Shown one piece after another: positions 46,642 to 57,638 of a stretch of DNA of 64,000 bases (its first letter is position 1; each line of letters starts with the position of its first letter). A model generated the notes under the pieces. That model had not been told where the DNA came from. It saw only the letters and a list, made by a program, of their open reading frames with translations, and ran no database searches. The translations under genes and the position numbers were made by a program. Origin of the DNA: Prunus persica (Eukaryota > Streptophyta > Magnoliopsida > Rosales > Rosaceae); contig NC_034016.1 of NCBI RefSeq assembly GCF_000346465.2, positions 21,444,442 through 21,508,441 on the forward strand, given 5' to 3'.

Positions 46642-46740
46642 ATTCTTATGTTCACTTGTTCTCCAAAAATACGTTTGATTGTGTAAAATATAAAGATAAA
46701 AGAAAAGGATTAAGGACGAACAACTCTCTTATAACAGAAT

Positions 46741-48300
46741 TCACAAGCGGACAGAGTCATCACTTTTTTTTTTTGTCATGCTTCGCCTTACAGACTCCTT
46801 CTCTGCAACCAAAACATAGAACTCTGAACCGAGCATTTCATGTATAGCAACATTTATAGAAGTGCTCAAATCAACCGTCTCCATGATTACTTCTACAGCA
46901 ATATTGAAGCCTAAAGTAGACAATACGTGGATAGCATTTGCAGCCCTGCATATGTTCTCTCTTGTCTCTTGCCAAGTGTAGTTTTTCTCTTGATCTTCAG
47001 GACTAATGAAATTTTCATCAGGTTTGGCATCATCTTGTTCAGACTTGTTCACTTGATCCACTACCATATCGTCTGTCACTTCAACATGTTCCCCAACCCA
47101 GATGAATCCATTACAGCCAGTTATCAGGTCAATACCATAGTTTTCTAAATGATGGAAGTGCTGCTTGCGTCTTTTCACCAGATAAGGAGGGACTGTCAGC
47201 AATTGACCCCTTCCAAGCTGCAATGCAGGTTATAATCATAATGAAAACCAATAACAAAACAATGGATAATCATAAGACCACATCGGATAGATGCAATGAA
47301 AGCAATGCAAATTAAAATTGATTGAGGGAAGCAATAATGACGACGAAAATATCCCATAACAGCCAAATAGAATGCAAGATAAGCAAGCTCAAGTAAGATA
47401 ATGATCAGAAGCATCCTTCTAACAGTCAATACATAAAAAGAAGACAAACCTTTCCATACTTCTGACTTCTAGCTTGGAGATGTAAACCATCATGTTGAAA
47501 ACCACGAACTTCAGCCTGGAAAAGGGCAAGTATTTGCAACACTGGATCAGTTCTTAACTTATTCCTTTCTTTTTTCATGATTCGATTAGGCCAGTAATAT
47601 ATGTTAGCGGACATACACAAATGACATCATTCTCCTCAAAAATGCTGCGCATGTTGAGTTCATCCAGAGCAGTTCGTTGCCTCTAACAATGAAACGAGGG
47701 AATAGCAAGGGAAAATGGAGCAATTTTCCTTACGTTTTATATTAGAATTAATATCAGAGTTGCTCAAATGTGTTTTCCCTTGAAAATGCCAAAAGATGCT
47801 CTCTAACTATATTCTTGTAATACTAATACTCAATACATCTTTTCCCAGTTGGTGGAATATCCACTAGTTATCTAAAGAAACAGACTTTAGCGGATCAAAA
47901 GGAAAGAATTTCCATACTTCCAACTCACAATTTGCGTCAGCCTTCAGATTGATAAACAAAAGTTCAAACAAAGAAATCAGACCATCTAACAGATTTACAT
48001 GAATTTATAGAACAGAACTCCGTGCCTTGTGTCAATATCTTCAATATCACCATTACTAGTTAGCTTGATTCTCTGGTAAAGGAAATTTATCACTACAGAT
48101 GCTAACAGTTATACCTGGATGCCGTCAGGTAAGTTCAAGAAAACATCAACAATGCATCGTGGCTATAGTTTATCTCCACTCTCCAACGCTTATTGACGAG
48201 CTCGACGATACCGCAAACGGTGGCAACAACTTCACCATTGAATTCAGAGGTCCCATGTCCCCTGAATTTACAAGAAAACTGAGTTGCCCAAAAATGGTTG
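46741..48300 (-). pseudogene. RRP4: RRP4 exosome subunit pseudogene
   Basis: Minus-strand exons match the exosome cap protein RRP4 (S1/KH RNA-binding). About 48290-48110 encodes RGHGTSEFNGEVVATVCGIV, EL, then VNKRWRVEINYSHDALLMF. About 47685-47619 gives TALDELNMRSIFEENDVIC. 47518-47452 gives AEVRGFQHDGLHLQARSQKYGK. 47220-46741 gives GRGQLLTVPPYLVKRRKQHF, YGIDLITGCNGFIWVGEHVE and ETRENICRAANAIHVLSTLG. In the first block the ~30 residues normally between VNK and RWRVE are deleted, and the frame breaks just before NLPDGIQ. The 5' end is missing. A functional RRP4 must lie elsewhere. Confidence 0.8.
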
Positions 48301-48599
48301 CCCTGAATTTAATCCTGTTACTACAATAACAGGGTTATTAAAACAAATGAACAAAAGGCATTTTCATTAAAATACCTGTTATCAGCAGCAGAGGCAACAC
48401 AAACCCGCCAAGAAATCTCCCCATGAGAGACCCTTAGAACCAATCCAATCACTTCAAATTCAAAATCCCATCAATGGTTTTTCGATTAACATCACAAATT
48501 CACAATCACAAAAACCCATTTCCCAAAGACTTCGAATTTCCTCAGAAACTCCCACTTCGAATAGGAACAGAAGAAAGCTGGCTGCGATTTAAATTCGTA

Positions 48600-48608
48600 T
48601 ATATTTAA
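48600..48608. repeat. Target-site duplication, left (TATATTTAA)
   Basis: Nine bases identical to 55953-55961, flanking the inverted ends of the element at 48609-55952. A 9-bp duplication is the hallmark of Mutator-like transposition. Confidence 0.92.
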
Positions 48609-48709
48609 GGGAAATAGCTCTAAATGCCATCATTTTTATAATTTTAACTGAAAATACCACCTCTTCCCAAAAATTTTGCAACTATCACCTATAAATATAT
48701 ATTTATTGT
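48609..48709 (+). repeat. Left terminal inverted repeat of the MULE
   Basis: Aligns, with a few mismatches, to the reverse complement of 55852-55952 over about 95-100 bp. Beyond that the two ends keep the same order of elements (CT-rich block, GTACTGTTCATC, GGTTTAGGGTTTATGGG-type repeats) but diverge in sequence. Confidence 0.88.
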
Positions 48710-48959
48710 CCACTTATTGCACACATATCACTTTTGCTAAAAATTTGTTCTCTCTTTGTCGCTCAGCTCTCTCTGTCTCTATTGCTCAGGTCTCACTCTC
48801 TGTTCGATCAGCTCTCACACTTTCTTCTCTCTTTTACTGTCGCGGGAAGCTCTAGGGGCTCTCTTGCACAGCTATCTCTCTCTCTCTCTCTCTGTGAAGC
48901 AGTGGTCTTCCTCTTCCATCGTTCACCTGCAAAAGGTACTGTTCATCGTCAATTTGAAT

Positions 48960-49135
48960 TGGTTTATGGGTTTCTCTGAAGTTGGTTTAGGGTTTATGGG
49001 TTTCTATGAAATTGGTTTAGGGGTTTCTTCGAAATTGGTTTAGGGTTTAGGAGTATCTCTGAAATTGGATTAGGGGTTTCTCTGAAATTGGTTTAGGATT
49101 TAGGGCTTTGTCTGAAATTGGTTTAGGGTTGAGGG
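48960..49135 (+). repeat. TTTAGGG-rich short tandem repeats, left
   Basis: About six units of ~30 bp of the form GAAATTGGTTTAGGGTTTA..GGGTTTCT. An inverted counterpart lies at about 55480-55590. The heptamer TTTAGGG equals the plant telomere unit, but spacing is irregular. Confidence 0.8.
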
Positions 49136-49149
49136 GTTCCTTTGAAATT

Positions 49150-52100
49150 GTCTGATTCTGATGATTCCGTATTTGAAACATTGAATGGGTTTATTCTTGT
49201 GGATTGATTCTTACGTTTGATTTGGAATTCTGTTATTTTACTGTTGTTTTGTTGTTGTTATTGATGTTTTATTGATGTTTTAGTGTTGTTTTTTGCTATC
49301 ATATTGCCAATTTAGTGGTTGTGTATTGGCATTTTAGTGTTGTTGTATTGCTAGTTTATTATGATTTTATTCTCGTTTCATTATGGTTTTAATGGTTTTT
49401 GTGATTTTTGCAATTGAAGTCTGTGTTTCCTGTTGTTTTTTTTTTTCCATCCAAAGAAGGAAAATTGTATGTGTCATTTATAGGTGTTGCTAAAAAATTA
49501 TGGGTGAGGTTTCTTTCTAGGTTCAATTCAAATAAACAAGTGCATATGTGGTGCAACAGGGTCTTAAATTTTGTTAGATGTTTACTAGTCCTCTTATGTG
49601 AAAATATAGGTTGTTTACTTTGTAAGATGGTGCAGAGTTTCAAATCTAAACGAAATCAATTCCATTCATATTTAAGGTTGGAATGTATATTTTTTTTTAT
49701 TCACTAGGTAGATGTGTTCGATGGACTAGTATTATTGCATGACATGACAAACCTTGCAAATCCTCACTTTGACTGTCATCATATGATGGTTTTCTAGTAC
49801 AGAGTTCTTCGACAGAGCAGTGACTCTGCTGCTCTCATTATGAAGTACTTTTTGCCCGTGATCTAGCCTGGTTACTTCTTCGCCATGTTTTGTGGCTCAG
49901 AAGGAATTGTTTTAACATCACTCTGTTTTTGGGTGTCATTTGAGCATGGTTCAAATGGGTCATGAGGAGACTTGTTTTTGTAGCTTGTTGATACTGCTCT
50001 TTGACAGATCATGTCATGGGTGCATGAATAGGGATAGAATTCAAGGCATGGAAGGAAAGAAATTTGAGGAAGAGGAGGGTTAGGGATTAATGTATTTCTT
50101 CTTCTTAAGGACTAAGGTGGCTAACGATGAATGAAGAAATTCTACCTCAGCCCATGAACCTATATGTTGTTTGTTCAATTTACCCATTAAATGCTTCTGT
50201 GATTGAAGAAATAGATTTGCCCATCCTGGTTTCATTTAATTTCCAGCTCCTTTGCTTATTGCATATGTATCATGTAATTAATTATTCCTTTAGCTACAAA
50301 GTTCTATTTGATGAGACATCCACTTGTTGCAACATCCACTTGTTATGCATTATTTGTCAGCGAAGTCCAGTACTATGGTGATAATGGCTGAAGAGGTTCA
50401 TAATTTTATATATTGAAATGCAAGGCTTAGAATAGTGGATGTGAGATTTTATATTCTCAACAATTTGACTAATGTTTTAACAATTTTGCTGATGTTGTTT
50501 TTTCTTTATTTATTCTAAAAATATGGGGTTTCAGAAAATATCTTCCGATTCTTGTAGGCACTTAATAGGATGCTGCAGTTTAATAATACTAAAGCTCATA
50601 AGAGAAAGCAAATCAAGTCAATGTTTTCTTTGTATCCATGAATTAGATTACTAAATGTTGCTGTAAGTTATTGTGTTCAGTTTAATTATCTTTTCGTTTT
50701 TTTTTTACATGTAGTATTTTATTTTATTTTTCGCAGAGTTTGTTTATCATTCCATTCTTGAGAAGTTTTATGCGTACTTGCAGGCTTGAGAATTTTTCCC
50801 ATGTTTGGAGGTCAAAACAACTTGTGTAGTCAACCATGCATAATTTCAGAGTTGAAGCTGATGGTGTCTTTTGAGCCAATGGATTTTCCTAGATATCAGA
50901 AGTGCAATGGCAAATTAATGAATTGATCTAGACAAAGAGAGACCTGAAGTGATACACATCGACCATTTTCTGTGAGCTGATTCAATAAATAGAAATTGTC
51001 TGGTGCCTTTTGTCTTAAGAATGGTGGTTTAACTTTGCCTTGTTTGCTTTTGGTCTGTAACATTATTTCTCATTGGCTGTTCTTGGAAATATTTTTTTCT
51101 TTCTTTCCTTGTGTATCCCTTAGAACTTGCCTTATGCCTTATGGAATTGTGGATGTTTATTTGTATGTAGTAATGGTGGATTTATGTGCAGTGAGAATTT
51201 CTAATTTCAAGTCATGTGATTGACTTTTGCATATATGAAGAATTATTTGTTATTCATACATTAATCGAATTCTTTGAGTTTAATACAGTCAAATATTATA
51301 CATAAACTTTGTGGAATTTTTAAAAACCTTTGGTTTGGGGAAAAGAAATGTACATGTCAATTTCATAACTGTAAAGTATAGAGATGGTTACCAAATATCA
51401 TGTTGAGCACTGTGACCCCTAAGTATAGAGATGGTTACCAAATATCATGTTCAGCGCTGTGACCCGTGCAAAGTTAAAATGCATAAATTAGTTTACTAGT
51501 TGTTCTTTATCGTTTTGAAGATTCATTACTTGTTCCCAAAATTTGTTATCCCTATTAGATCACATAATGTTTGAACTAATGGTCATCAACTAAATCCTGC
51601 CTTTGCTTGCTAGGAGAAGCTCTGCTGTTTACTTTTTTTGGTCAAAAGGTTTAATGGAAAGCTATCTATCCATTCCAAATTAAATTCATGTGTTCTTTGT
51701 TTTCCTTACAGGAAAATGGAGGTCAAACAATGGACATATGTCAAAAATAAAAAACAGAGGAAGTGCATAATTTGTTTTTGCCTAAAACGCAATAAACTGG
51801 TGATAGGTTGGTGATACAGTAGTGATAGAGAGGCGATAAAAGGGTGCTAGAAATTGTTGTTTCTGTTTATTTTGGGCTTCTTCTTTTGTTTCATTTCATT
51901 TACTTAGCTTTAATAGTTGGATGATTACGAGATGAATTTGTGTGAATTAATAATACAACAAGTATATATATATGAAGAAGATTAAGATGAAGAACATATC
52001 GTATCACCAAACATAATCAAACCACCAAATGTAATCATCCTTTTCTTCAACCCATCACGAAGCATTTGCATATTTATTCATACCTTCCTTTTTGTGTACA

Positions 52101-52880
52101 TTATTTTTAAAAATAATTTCTTACAATGTCTTACGATGCAATTATTATGCATCTGATTGCCTGTTTTTGAAAGGCACGTTGTTTCGTTCTCGTCCTCGTC
52201 TTCTTTTTGAATGAAGTAGGGCCTAAACTGTAAACTCATTGATAAGCCGTACTCAATATACATACAATATAATGGCAATATGTGGCCAATATACGTGCAC
52301 TAGAGAGGCAATATTAGAGTTATATAACAGCAATACAACAGCAATAGTAGCACAATATACATACAATAGGGTGGCAATATGCATACAATATCTATGCAAT
52401 ACAAAGGCAATATTAGTACAATACACATGCAATAGGGTAACTGACATGCTCGTTTGGAGGGGGTACATCCGACATCTTTAAGTATCAGTGGGGACATCCG
52501 ACATCCATTACAGACTACAATTTAAAGAGCCTATTGCTCTGCATTTCAAATGAGGCAAATATATAGGTTTGATTTTTGTTTAACCCCAAAACCTCCCTAG
52601 GCTACAGCCCACTGTAGCCTTTGTCCTAGTTCCGCTAGTGTATTCTAGGGTTCTTGTAATGATCTATTGACTTTGTCGAAACTATGTTTTCTTCTTTGCC
52701 AATTGGTAAATAAGAATTTCATAGCAGCAGAGCAAGAGAGAACAGTATCATGCACACTATCAAATTGCTTTTACTTTGATTACAATGATAATTGAACCTA
52801 TAATTTTTCTAATACATGAAGCATGATGAAGGTATTGAGATGCAACTCTCCAAGAGGCTTCAATTGGCGGCAGAACGAAC
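49150..52880. other. MULE interior of unknown origin
   Basis: AT-rich DNA without recognisable protein homology. 51374-51420 and 51421-51465 are a tandem duplication of a 47-bp unit (AAGTATAGAGATGGTTACCA...). 52240-52450 holds a degenerate GCAATAT array, and a related inverted text (GTTGTATTGCTAG, TATTGCC) is at about 49290-49360. It may include other captured DNA. Confidence 0.5.
52240..52450. repeat. Degenerate GGCAATAT/ATACAATA tandem repeats
   Basis: Units such as GGCAATATGTGGCCAATATA, CACAATATACATACAATAGG and GGCAATATGCATACAATATC follow each other at roughly 13- to 26-bp intervals. Both strands are open by chance because of the periodicity, so open frames here are not genes. Confidence 0.75.
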
Positions 52881-52894
52881 ATGAGCACACACCC

Positions 52895-54735
52895 TTACTT
52901 TAGCACAAAAGATGCGTCGGTGTCCTCCAACGTTCCAATAGACTCCTTGAGAAGTCTCCGTGCTTCTTCTCTCCTCCTAAACAAGAAAGTGAAGCAAATA
53001 GTCACAAGCAATTATGTAACATCCAATCCACATGGCAGATTGATTACACAGTCACAATACCAGTAGATTTAAAGAATTTATATGCATCTTCGAACTCTTA
53101 CACTGACCATGCACACACCGCAGTTTACTTTTAACCTCATAATTCAAGGTTGAAAGAAACTAAAAATCAACATTTCGATGCCTCACATACAAGAACAGGG
53201 GAGTTTTCAACAACTTCTACAATGCACCAAAAGAATAGCCTAGTAGATTCAAGTACTTTTACTCTAAATAAAATGCTATATAAGCGATTCATTTCAATGA
53301 TCGAAGGACAAAGAAATTTTCTTTCAACTGTTTTGGAAAACAAAGCAAAACATTTCAGCCTCAGACCACAAATATTTCCAGTAATTGTTGAAAGCATACC
53401 TCTTTATATCCTCCACAACTTGTTTACGACGTTGTATCTGAAGTTCTAGAATGTGAATTAACGTTGCCCTAGCCTGTTTGATAAAATACATTACAAAATA
53501 AAGTACCTCAAAACACAAACCAATACAGTGCATTCTAAGACCCAAAACTATCTTACTTGATGGGGACGCAATGAGTTGAGAAGATGATGCAAGTTCTTGA
53601 AGACAAGAGATATATCTTCCAATCTCCTCGCGTACTGTGAAGGTCTCTCTACAAGAATATCAGCCAGCTCCAAAATGTGCAGCTGAAATTCTCTGTTAAG
53701 TGACCTCAGTTCCTTCTTAAAATCTAAGAAGGATCACAATTTTTGTCAGAGAAGCATAAAACATTTTAGAGGCGGAAAACAAACACATGCATATGCACAA
53801 TATATATATATATAGACACTAGAATAAACAGACATACACGTATGTGCACAGGCAGTTCTTATTTGTTTCTTGTTAGTTATTATCAATAAAATCATGCTCT
53901 GCAAACCAGATGATACATACCCCCTAACACTCTTCTCCTTTCTAGAGAGGACATTTGTATTGCACTAAAGAAGGCTCATTAAGGGTTCATATTTTAGTCG
54001 TAATGTCGGATTTATCATGCATGACAACATTTTCTAGTATGGATTGGATATACGCCATAGCCTAGAAAACTATGGCAATCAATCAGAAATTTCAAGAGCA
54101 GTAATTTCACATGACAATACAAATAATTAAAACTAGAACGGAGGGAGGCATACCAATGTTTGGGCCTTTTGGATACAGTTGATGCACTCCCTGATCTTCC
54201 AAGCTCGGAAGAATGTCATCAGTCTATATAAAATAAGATAAAACTAATTAAGAAGAGATTACAAGGAAAACAAAGAAATCATACATTGATAACATCAACA
54301 CAGTAGATTATAGAATTACACATTTTCCAAACTCAACATTCAAAGCCAACAACTTTAAAGGTCATATATGACATTCCTGGCTAAAGCAACTGCTATAAAG
54401 CAGAGATGGCATTCTTCAAACAGTAAAGCAACTACTATAAAGGAGAGATGGCATTCTTCAAACAGTAAATTCAACAAACTTTACTTTTCACAAAAACTTC
54501 TAGCATCTAGTCATTAGTGACAAAAGCAATTTTCAGAAATCAAATTACACAGTTTATATAAATTTTGACAGGAAGAATGCAAAGAATGAGAAAAGCTCAT
54601 AGTGTAATTGTCACCATAACAAATGCATGTCCTTTAAATCGGAGAGGGCGGCTCCGGAGCTGATTTGGGATCTTGCAAGTAATCTTTGTAGAGTTTATAA
54701 TACGGTGGTAGTGGTGGATATGTCGCTGTAGCCAT
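52895..54735 (-). pseudogene. MED7: MED7 (Mediator subunit 7) captured in the MULE
   Basis: Five exon-like blocks on the minus strand: 54735-about 54600 (MATATYPPLPPYYKLYKDYL, QDPKSAPEPPSPI), 54223-54154 (DDILPSLEDQGVHQLYPKGP), 53723-53557 (DFKKELRSLNREFQLHILEL, ADILVERPSQYARRLEDISL, VFKNLHHLLNSLRPHQ), 53473-53400 (ARATLIHILELQIQRRKQVV) and 52976-52895 (RRREARRLLKESIGTLEDTD, stop). Phases match across the last three introns. MED7 is a middle-module Mediator subunit of about 170 aa. Here a TAA replaces the codon after PSPI (expected EGT-YV). The following ~10 residues are degraded and block 1 lacks a donor, so it is a pseudogene or 5'-truncated. Presence of introns argues for DNA-level capture rather than a retrocopy. 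Confidence 0.87.
54382..54465. repeat. 42-bp tandem duplication
   Basis: TAAAGCAACTGCTATAAAGC... is repeated once directly, with two base differences between copies, inside a MED7 intron. Confidence 0.85.
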
Positions 54736-55851
54736 TGCCAGCACCTTCTGGCCAAACCTAAATCAACCAAGTTTAAAGAAAACAATCATGCCAAGCGCAG
54801 CTCTCCAAATCAAACAGAAAACAAACTGAAATAACCTAATAGAAATATTAAGAAATCACCTAATTATGTACATAGAAACACTGAATTTAAACCTAGAAAC
54901 ACAGTCTCCTTTGCATCACGATACTGACACCTAAAGCGAACACACAACCACACAATTGTTTAAACCAAACCATAAACCTGCAATTTCCTTTTAACAGAGA
55001 CAAAGTACCCACACCTCCATCTGCATCTCCACCACTCTATCACCCAAACCACAATCAAATGCATTCTACCAAACCAAAAATCAAGCCCATTTAAAAATGC
55101 CATAAACAAAACATTCTCAAAAGATTACAGGGAACCCAAAACCATCCCATAAATCCATAAGCAAAATTTGATTATAAGCATGTAGATTCCAGAAGTCGTT
55201 TTTGACAATTACCCATCCATAAACAACGTTCCTTCCTTTGCTTTGATTTGAACAATTAAATCAGAATATTGTGGAATTAATTCTTGTAGAAATCACAGAG
55301 CCCAGAGCTTAAAATCTCATCAAAAAATATAGATAGTTGGGACTTACCCAGACAAAGGTGAACAAAGTCCAAACTTTCTGTGACAAAATGAAGAGTTTGA
55401 TTTTTGTGAAGAGTGTCTGCGAGCGAGTGAGAGTGGGTGTGAGTTATTACCCAGTTCATGGAAACCCATAAACCCTCAACCCTAGAGAAATCCCTAAACC
55501 AATTTCAAAGAAACCCATAAACCCTAAACCAGTTTCTGAGCAACCCCTAAACCCTAAAACCCAAAACCAATTTCGAAGAAACCCCTAAATCAATTTCTTA
55601 CAAATTCATACACCATAAACCAAATTCACAAAAACCCCAAATTTCAAAGACAAGGAAGATGAACAGTACCTCGTGGATGTGAACCGTGGAGTTAAGCTTG
55701 GATGAATAGCCACCGCTGAGGGAGAAAGACGATTGCGTCGGAGAGAGAGAGAGTTACACGAGGGAGAGAGAAGGGCTGAAGAGAGAGATAGAGCCAAGAG
55801 AGTTGAGAGAGAACCCAATTTCTGAAAAACTGAAATGGGTACAATCATTCC

Positions 55852-55952
55852 ACAATAAAGATGTATTTATATGTGGTAGTTGTAAAAAAATTGGGAAGGG
55901 GTGGTATTTTTAGTTAAAATTATAACAAGGGTGGCATTTTAAGCTATTTCCC
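55852..55952 (-). repeat. Right terminal inverted repeat of the MULE
   Basis: Inverse of 48609-48709. Ends ..GCTATTTCCC at 55952 and is followed at once by TATATTTAA. Confidence 0.88.
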
Positions 55953-55961
55953 TATATTTAA
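55953..55961. repeat. Target-site duplication, right (TATATTTAA)
   Basis: Identical to 48600-48608. Confidence 0.92.
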
Positions 55962-56210
55962 AGCATATAGCCGACCGGCTATACCTTTTTAATACAGTAT
56001 TTCCAGAGTACAGCCGCCCGGCTATACCTTTAAAATATTCGAATATATTCGGAAGGTATAGCCGCGCGGCTATACTCTTTAATAGAATTTTTTTAAATAT
56101 TCTAGTAGACCCTTCAATTTGAGGAGTTTTTCCCTCATGCGCATGAGAGAGATGAGCAATTGATTTCTAAAACCCAACTTCAACTGCGCATGAGAGAGAG
56201 ATGAGAATTT
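55962..56210. repeat. Palindrome-bearing end module, copy 1
   Basis: Three palindromes (55965-55984, 56008-56027 and perfect 56056-56075) are followed by TATTCTAGTAGACCCTTCAA and GAGATGAGCAATTGATTTCT, then AAAACCCAACTTCAACTG. The same order recurs at 57297-57515. Before the MULE inserted, this module directly followed 48470-48599. Confidence 0.82.
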
Positions 56211-57165
56211 TCAATGCTGATTATTGTACATGCAGCAAAATCCTCTTGGATGATCCTTTGTATTACAGCATCTGTCTGTGAATCAATTGAAGCCGTGGCC
56301 TCGTCCATGAACAAGAGCCGGCTGTGATTCAACATAACTCGCCCCAAACAGAGAAGCTGTCTTTGCCCCATGCTCCAGTTGTCGCCCTCATCAGCCACTT
56401 AATTTGATGGAATCAGTCAGTACCTAATCCTTATGCTAGCTAGCAGTTCAGTTCCAGAGAGTAAATAATGGGGAGAGTCACATACCTAAACAGGTTTTGC
56501 AGCTACCACATCTTTAAGTTTATCAGGTTTTTACCTTCCAAATTTCTTCATCTGAATAAATTCCTAACTGGATCAATGTTGCTTCTCACAGTTCCTTCAA
56601 AAAGGACAGGTTCTTTCTTGAGGAATGATCCCGAAGCGAGACCTGATATCGTGAAGCCCTATTGTGGTTATATTATATCAATCCCATCGATGATAATTTT
56701 GCCTCCTGAAGGTTCCACCAGCCTAAAGAACACTTGGATCAAAGTTGATTTCCCGCTCCCTGTTCGACCCACAACACCAGTCTTTTCACCCCCGTGAATG
56801 CTTGGACTAATGCCTTTGAGGACCAAAGGTGTATTAGACGATATCAAAAGGAACAGGGCTTATTTAGCTTGAGACAAAGTAATGGAGATGACCAAGTAAG
56901 GACAACTAGCCATGGAAGATGTAGTACAAATATACCATTTGGGACGACAAATGGGTAGAGTGTAGCAGCTCATGGAATGTAAGATTTGACTTTATTTGTT
57001 CAGAAGATATAAACAGAACTGAACTGAAGGTAAACTACCTGCAAGTCTTTGAGCTCGACATGGCCACGGGAAGGCCAATTTGAAGGAGGAACAGGTCTTT
57101 TATCTCCCATGCTGCTTCTGATGGGATGTTTGTAAATTGTTTTATCCTCTCAACTGATATACCAT
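56190..57165 (-). pseudogene. ABCC (MRP-type) transporter second nucleotide-binding-domain pseudogene
   Basis: Minus-strand blocks: 57165-57035 ([20 protein letters not shown]), 56830-56590 ([20 protein letters not shown], Walker [29 protein letters not shown], then a stop and frame change, HDIRSRFGIIPQE, VLFEGTVRSNIDP), and 56398-56190 ([20 protein letters not shown], Walker [21 protein letters not shown]). Several stops and frameshifts are visible, and the H-loop end (AHRIPTV) is changed. The order of exons is that of plant ABCC4/14-like genes. All transmembrane domains are missing. It lies between two copies of the palindrome module. Confidence 0.82.
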
Positions 57166-57235
57166 CTTATTTTCGACAAAGCAGCTCATATAAATGGCCC
57201 AGAACAGCTCACCATTCAGGGGCAATCCGTTGGGT

Positions 57236-57515
57236 TTTCGATTAACGTCAAAATCACGAAAACCCATTTCAAAAATACGTCGAATTTCCAAAAAAAGTAT
57301 AGCCGCGCGGCGATACTCTTAAAATATTTTAATATATTCAGCGAGTATAGCCGTTTTAAATATAATATTTTAAGAGTATAGCCGCGCGGCTATACTATTT
57401 TAATATGATTTTTAAAATATTCTGCTAGACCGTTCAATTTGATTATATTTCTAAAACCCAACTTCATCTTGGGCATGAGAGAGATGAGCAATTGATTTGT
57501 AAAACCCAACTTCAA
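57236..57515. repeat. Palindrome-bearing end module, copy 2
   Basis: Begins TTTTCGATTAACGTCAAAAT..AACCCATTT..CGAATTTCC, as at 48478-48542. It then carries GTATAGCCGCGCGGCGATAC (57297-57316), a half palindrome near 57340 and a perfect palindrome at 57376-57395, and the same tail as copy 1 (AAATATTCTGCTAGACCGTT, GAGATGAGCAATTGATTTGT). Confidence 0.82.
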
Positions 57516-57638
57516 CTGCACTTTCATATAACATTATATTTCTTATGGTAATTCATTTCACATTATTGAAATCACTCCAATTAAGCATCAGTAGATTATC
57601 CTTTGGATCTAGTTAAGATATGATTACCCTGCATCAGT

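Larger units (their letters stand above)
48609..55952. mobile_element. Mutator-like element (Pack-MULE) carrying a MED7 copy
   Basis: A 7,344-bp element. Its outer ~95-100 bp at each side are inverted copies: GGGAAATAGCT..AAATGCCA, ATAATTTTAACT, AAAATACCACC and TTCCCAA on the left match the reverse complement of the right end. It is bounded by a perfect 9-bp target duplication, TATATTTAA. Inside each inverted end is a CT-rich stretch, then a splice-donor-like GTACTGTTCATC and TTTAGGG-rich repeats. The interior holds an intron-containing MED7 pseudogene (52895-54735). I found no mudrA transposase, zinc-knuckle or SWIM motif, so the element is non-autonomous. It is inserted in an older repeat with TATAGCC..GGCTATA palindromes. 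Confidence 0.88.

Noticed and set aside
48960..49135. Interstitial telomere (TTTAGGG) array
   Set aside because: The heptamers are irregularly spaced within a ~30-bp unit, and an inverted counterpart exists at the other MULE end. It is a transposon feature, not a telomere relic.
52239..52497. Open frames on both strands with Tyr/Cys/Ile-rich repeats
   Set aside because: They arise from the GCAATAT/ATACAATA periodic repeat and have no protein character.
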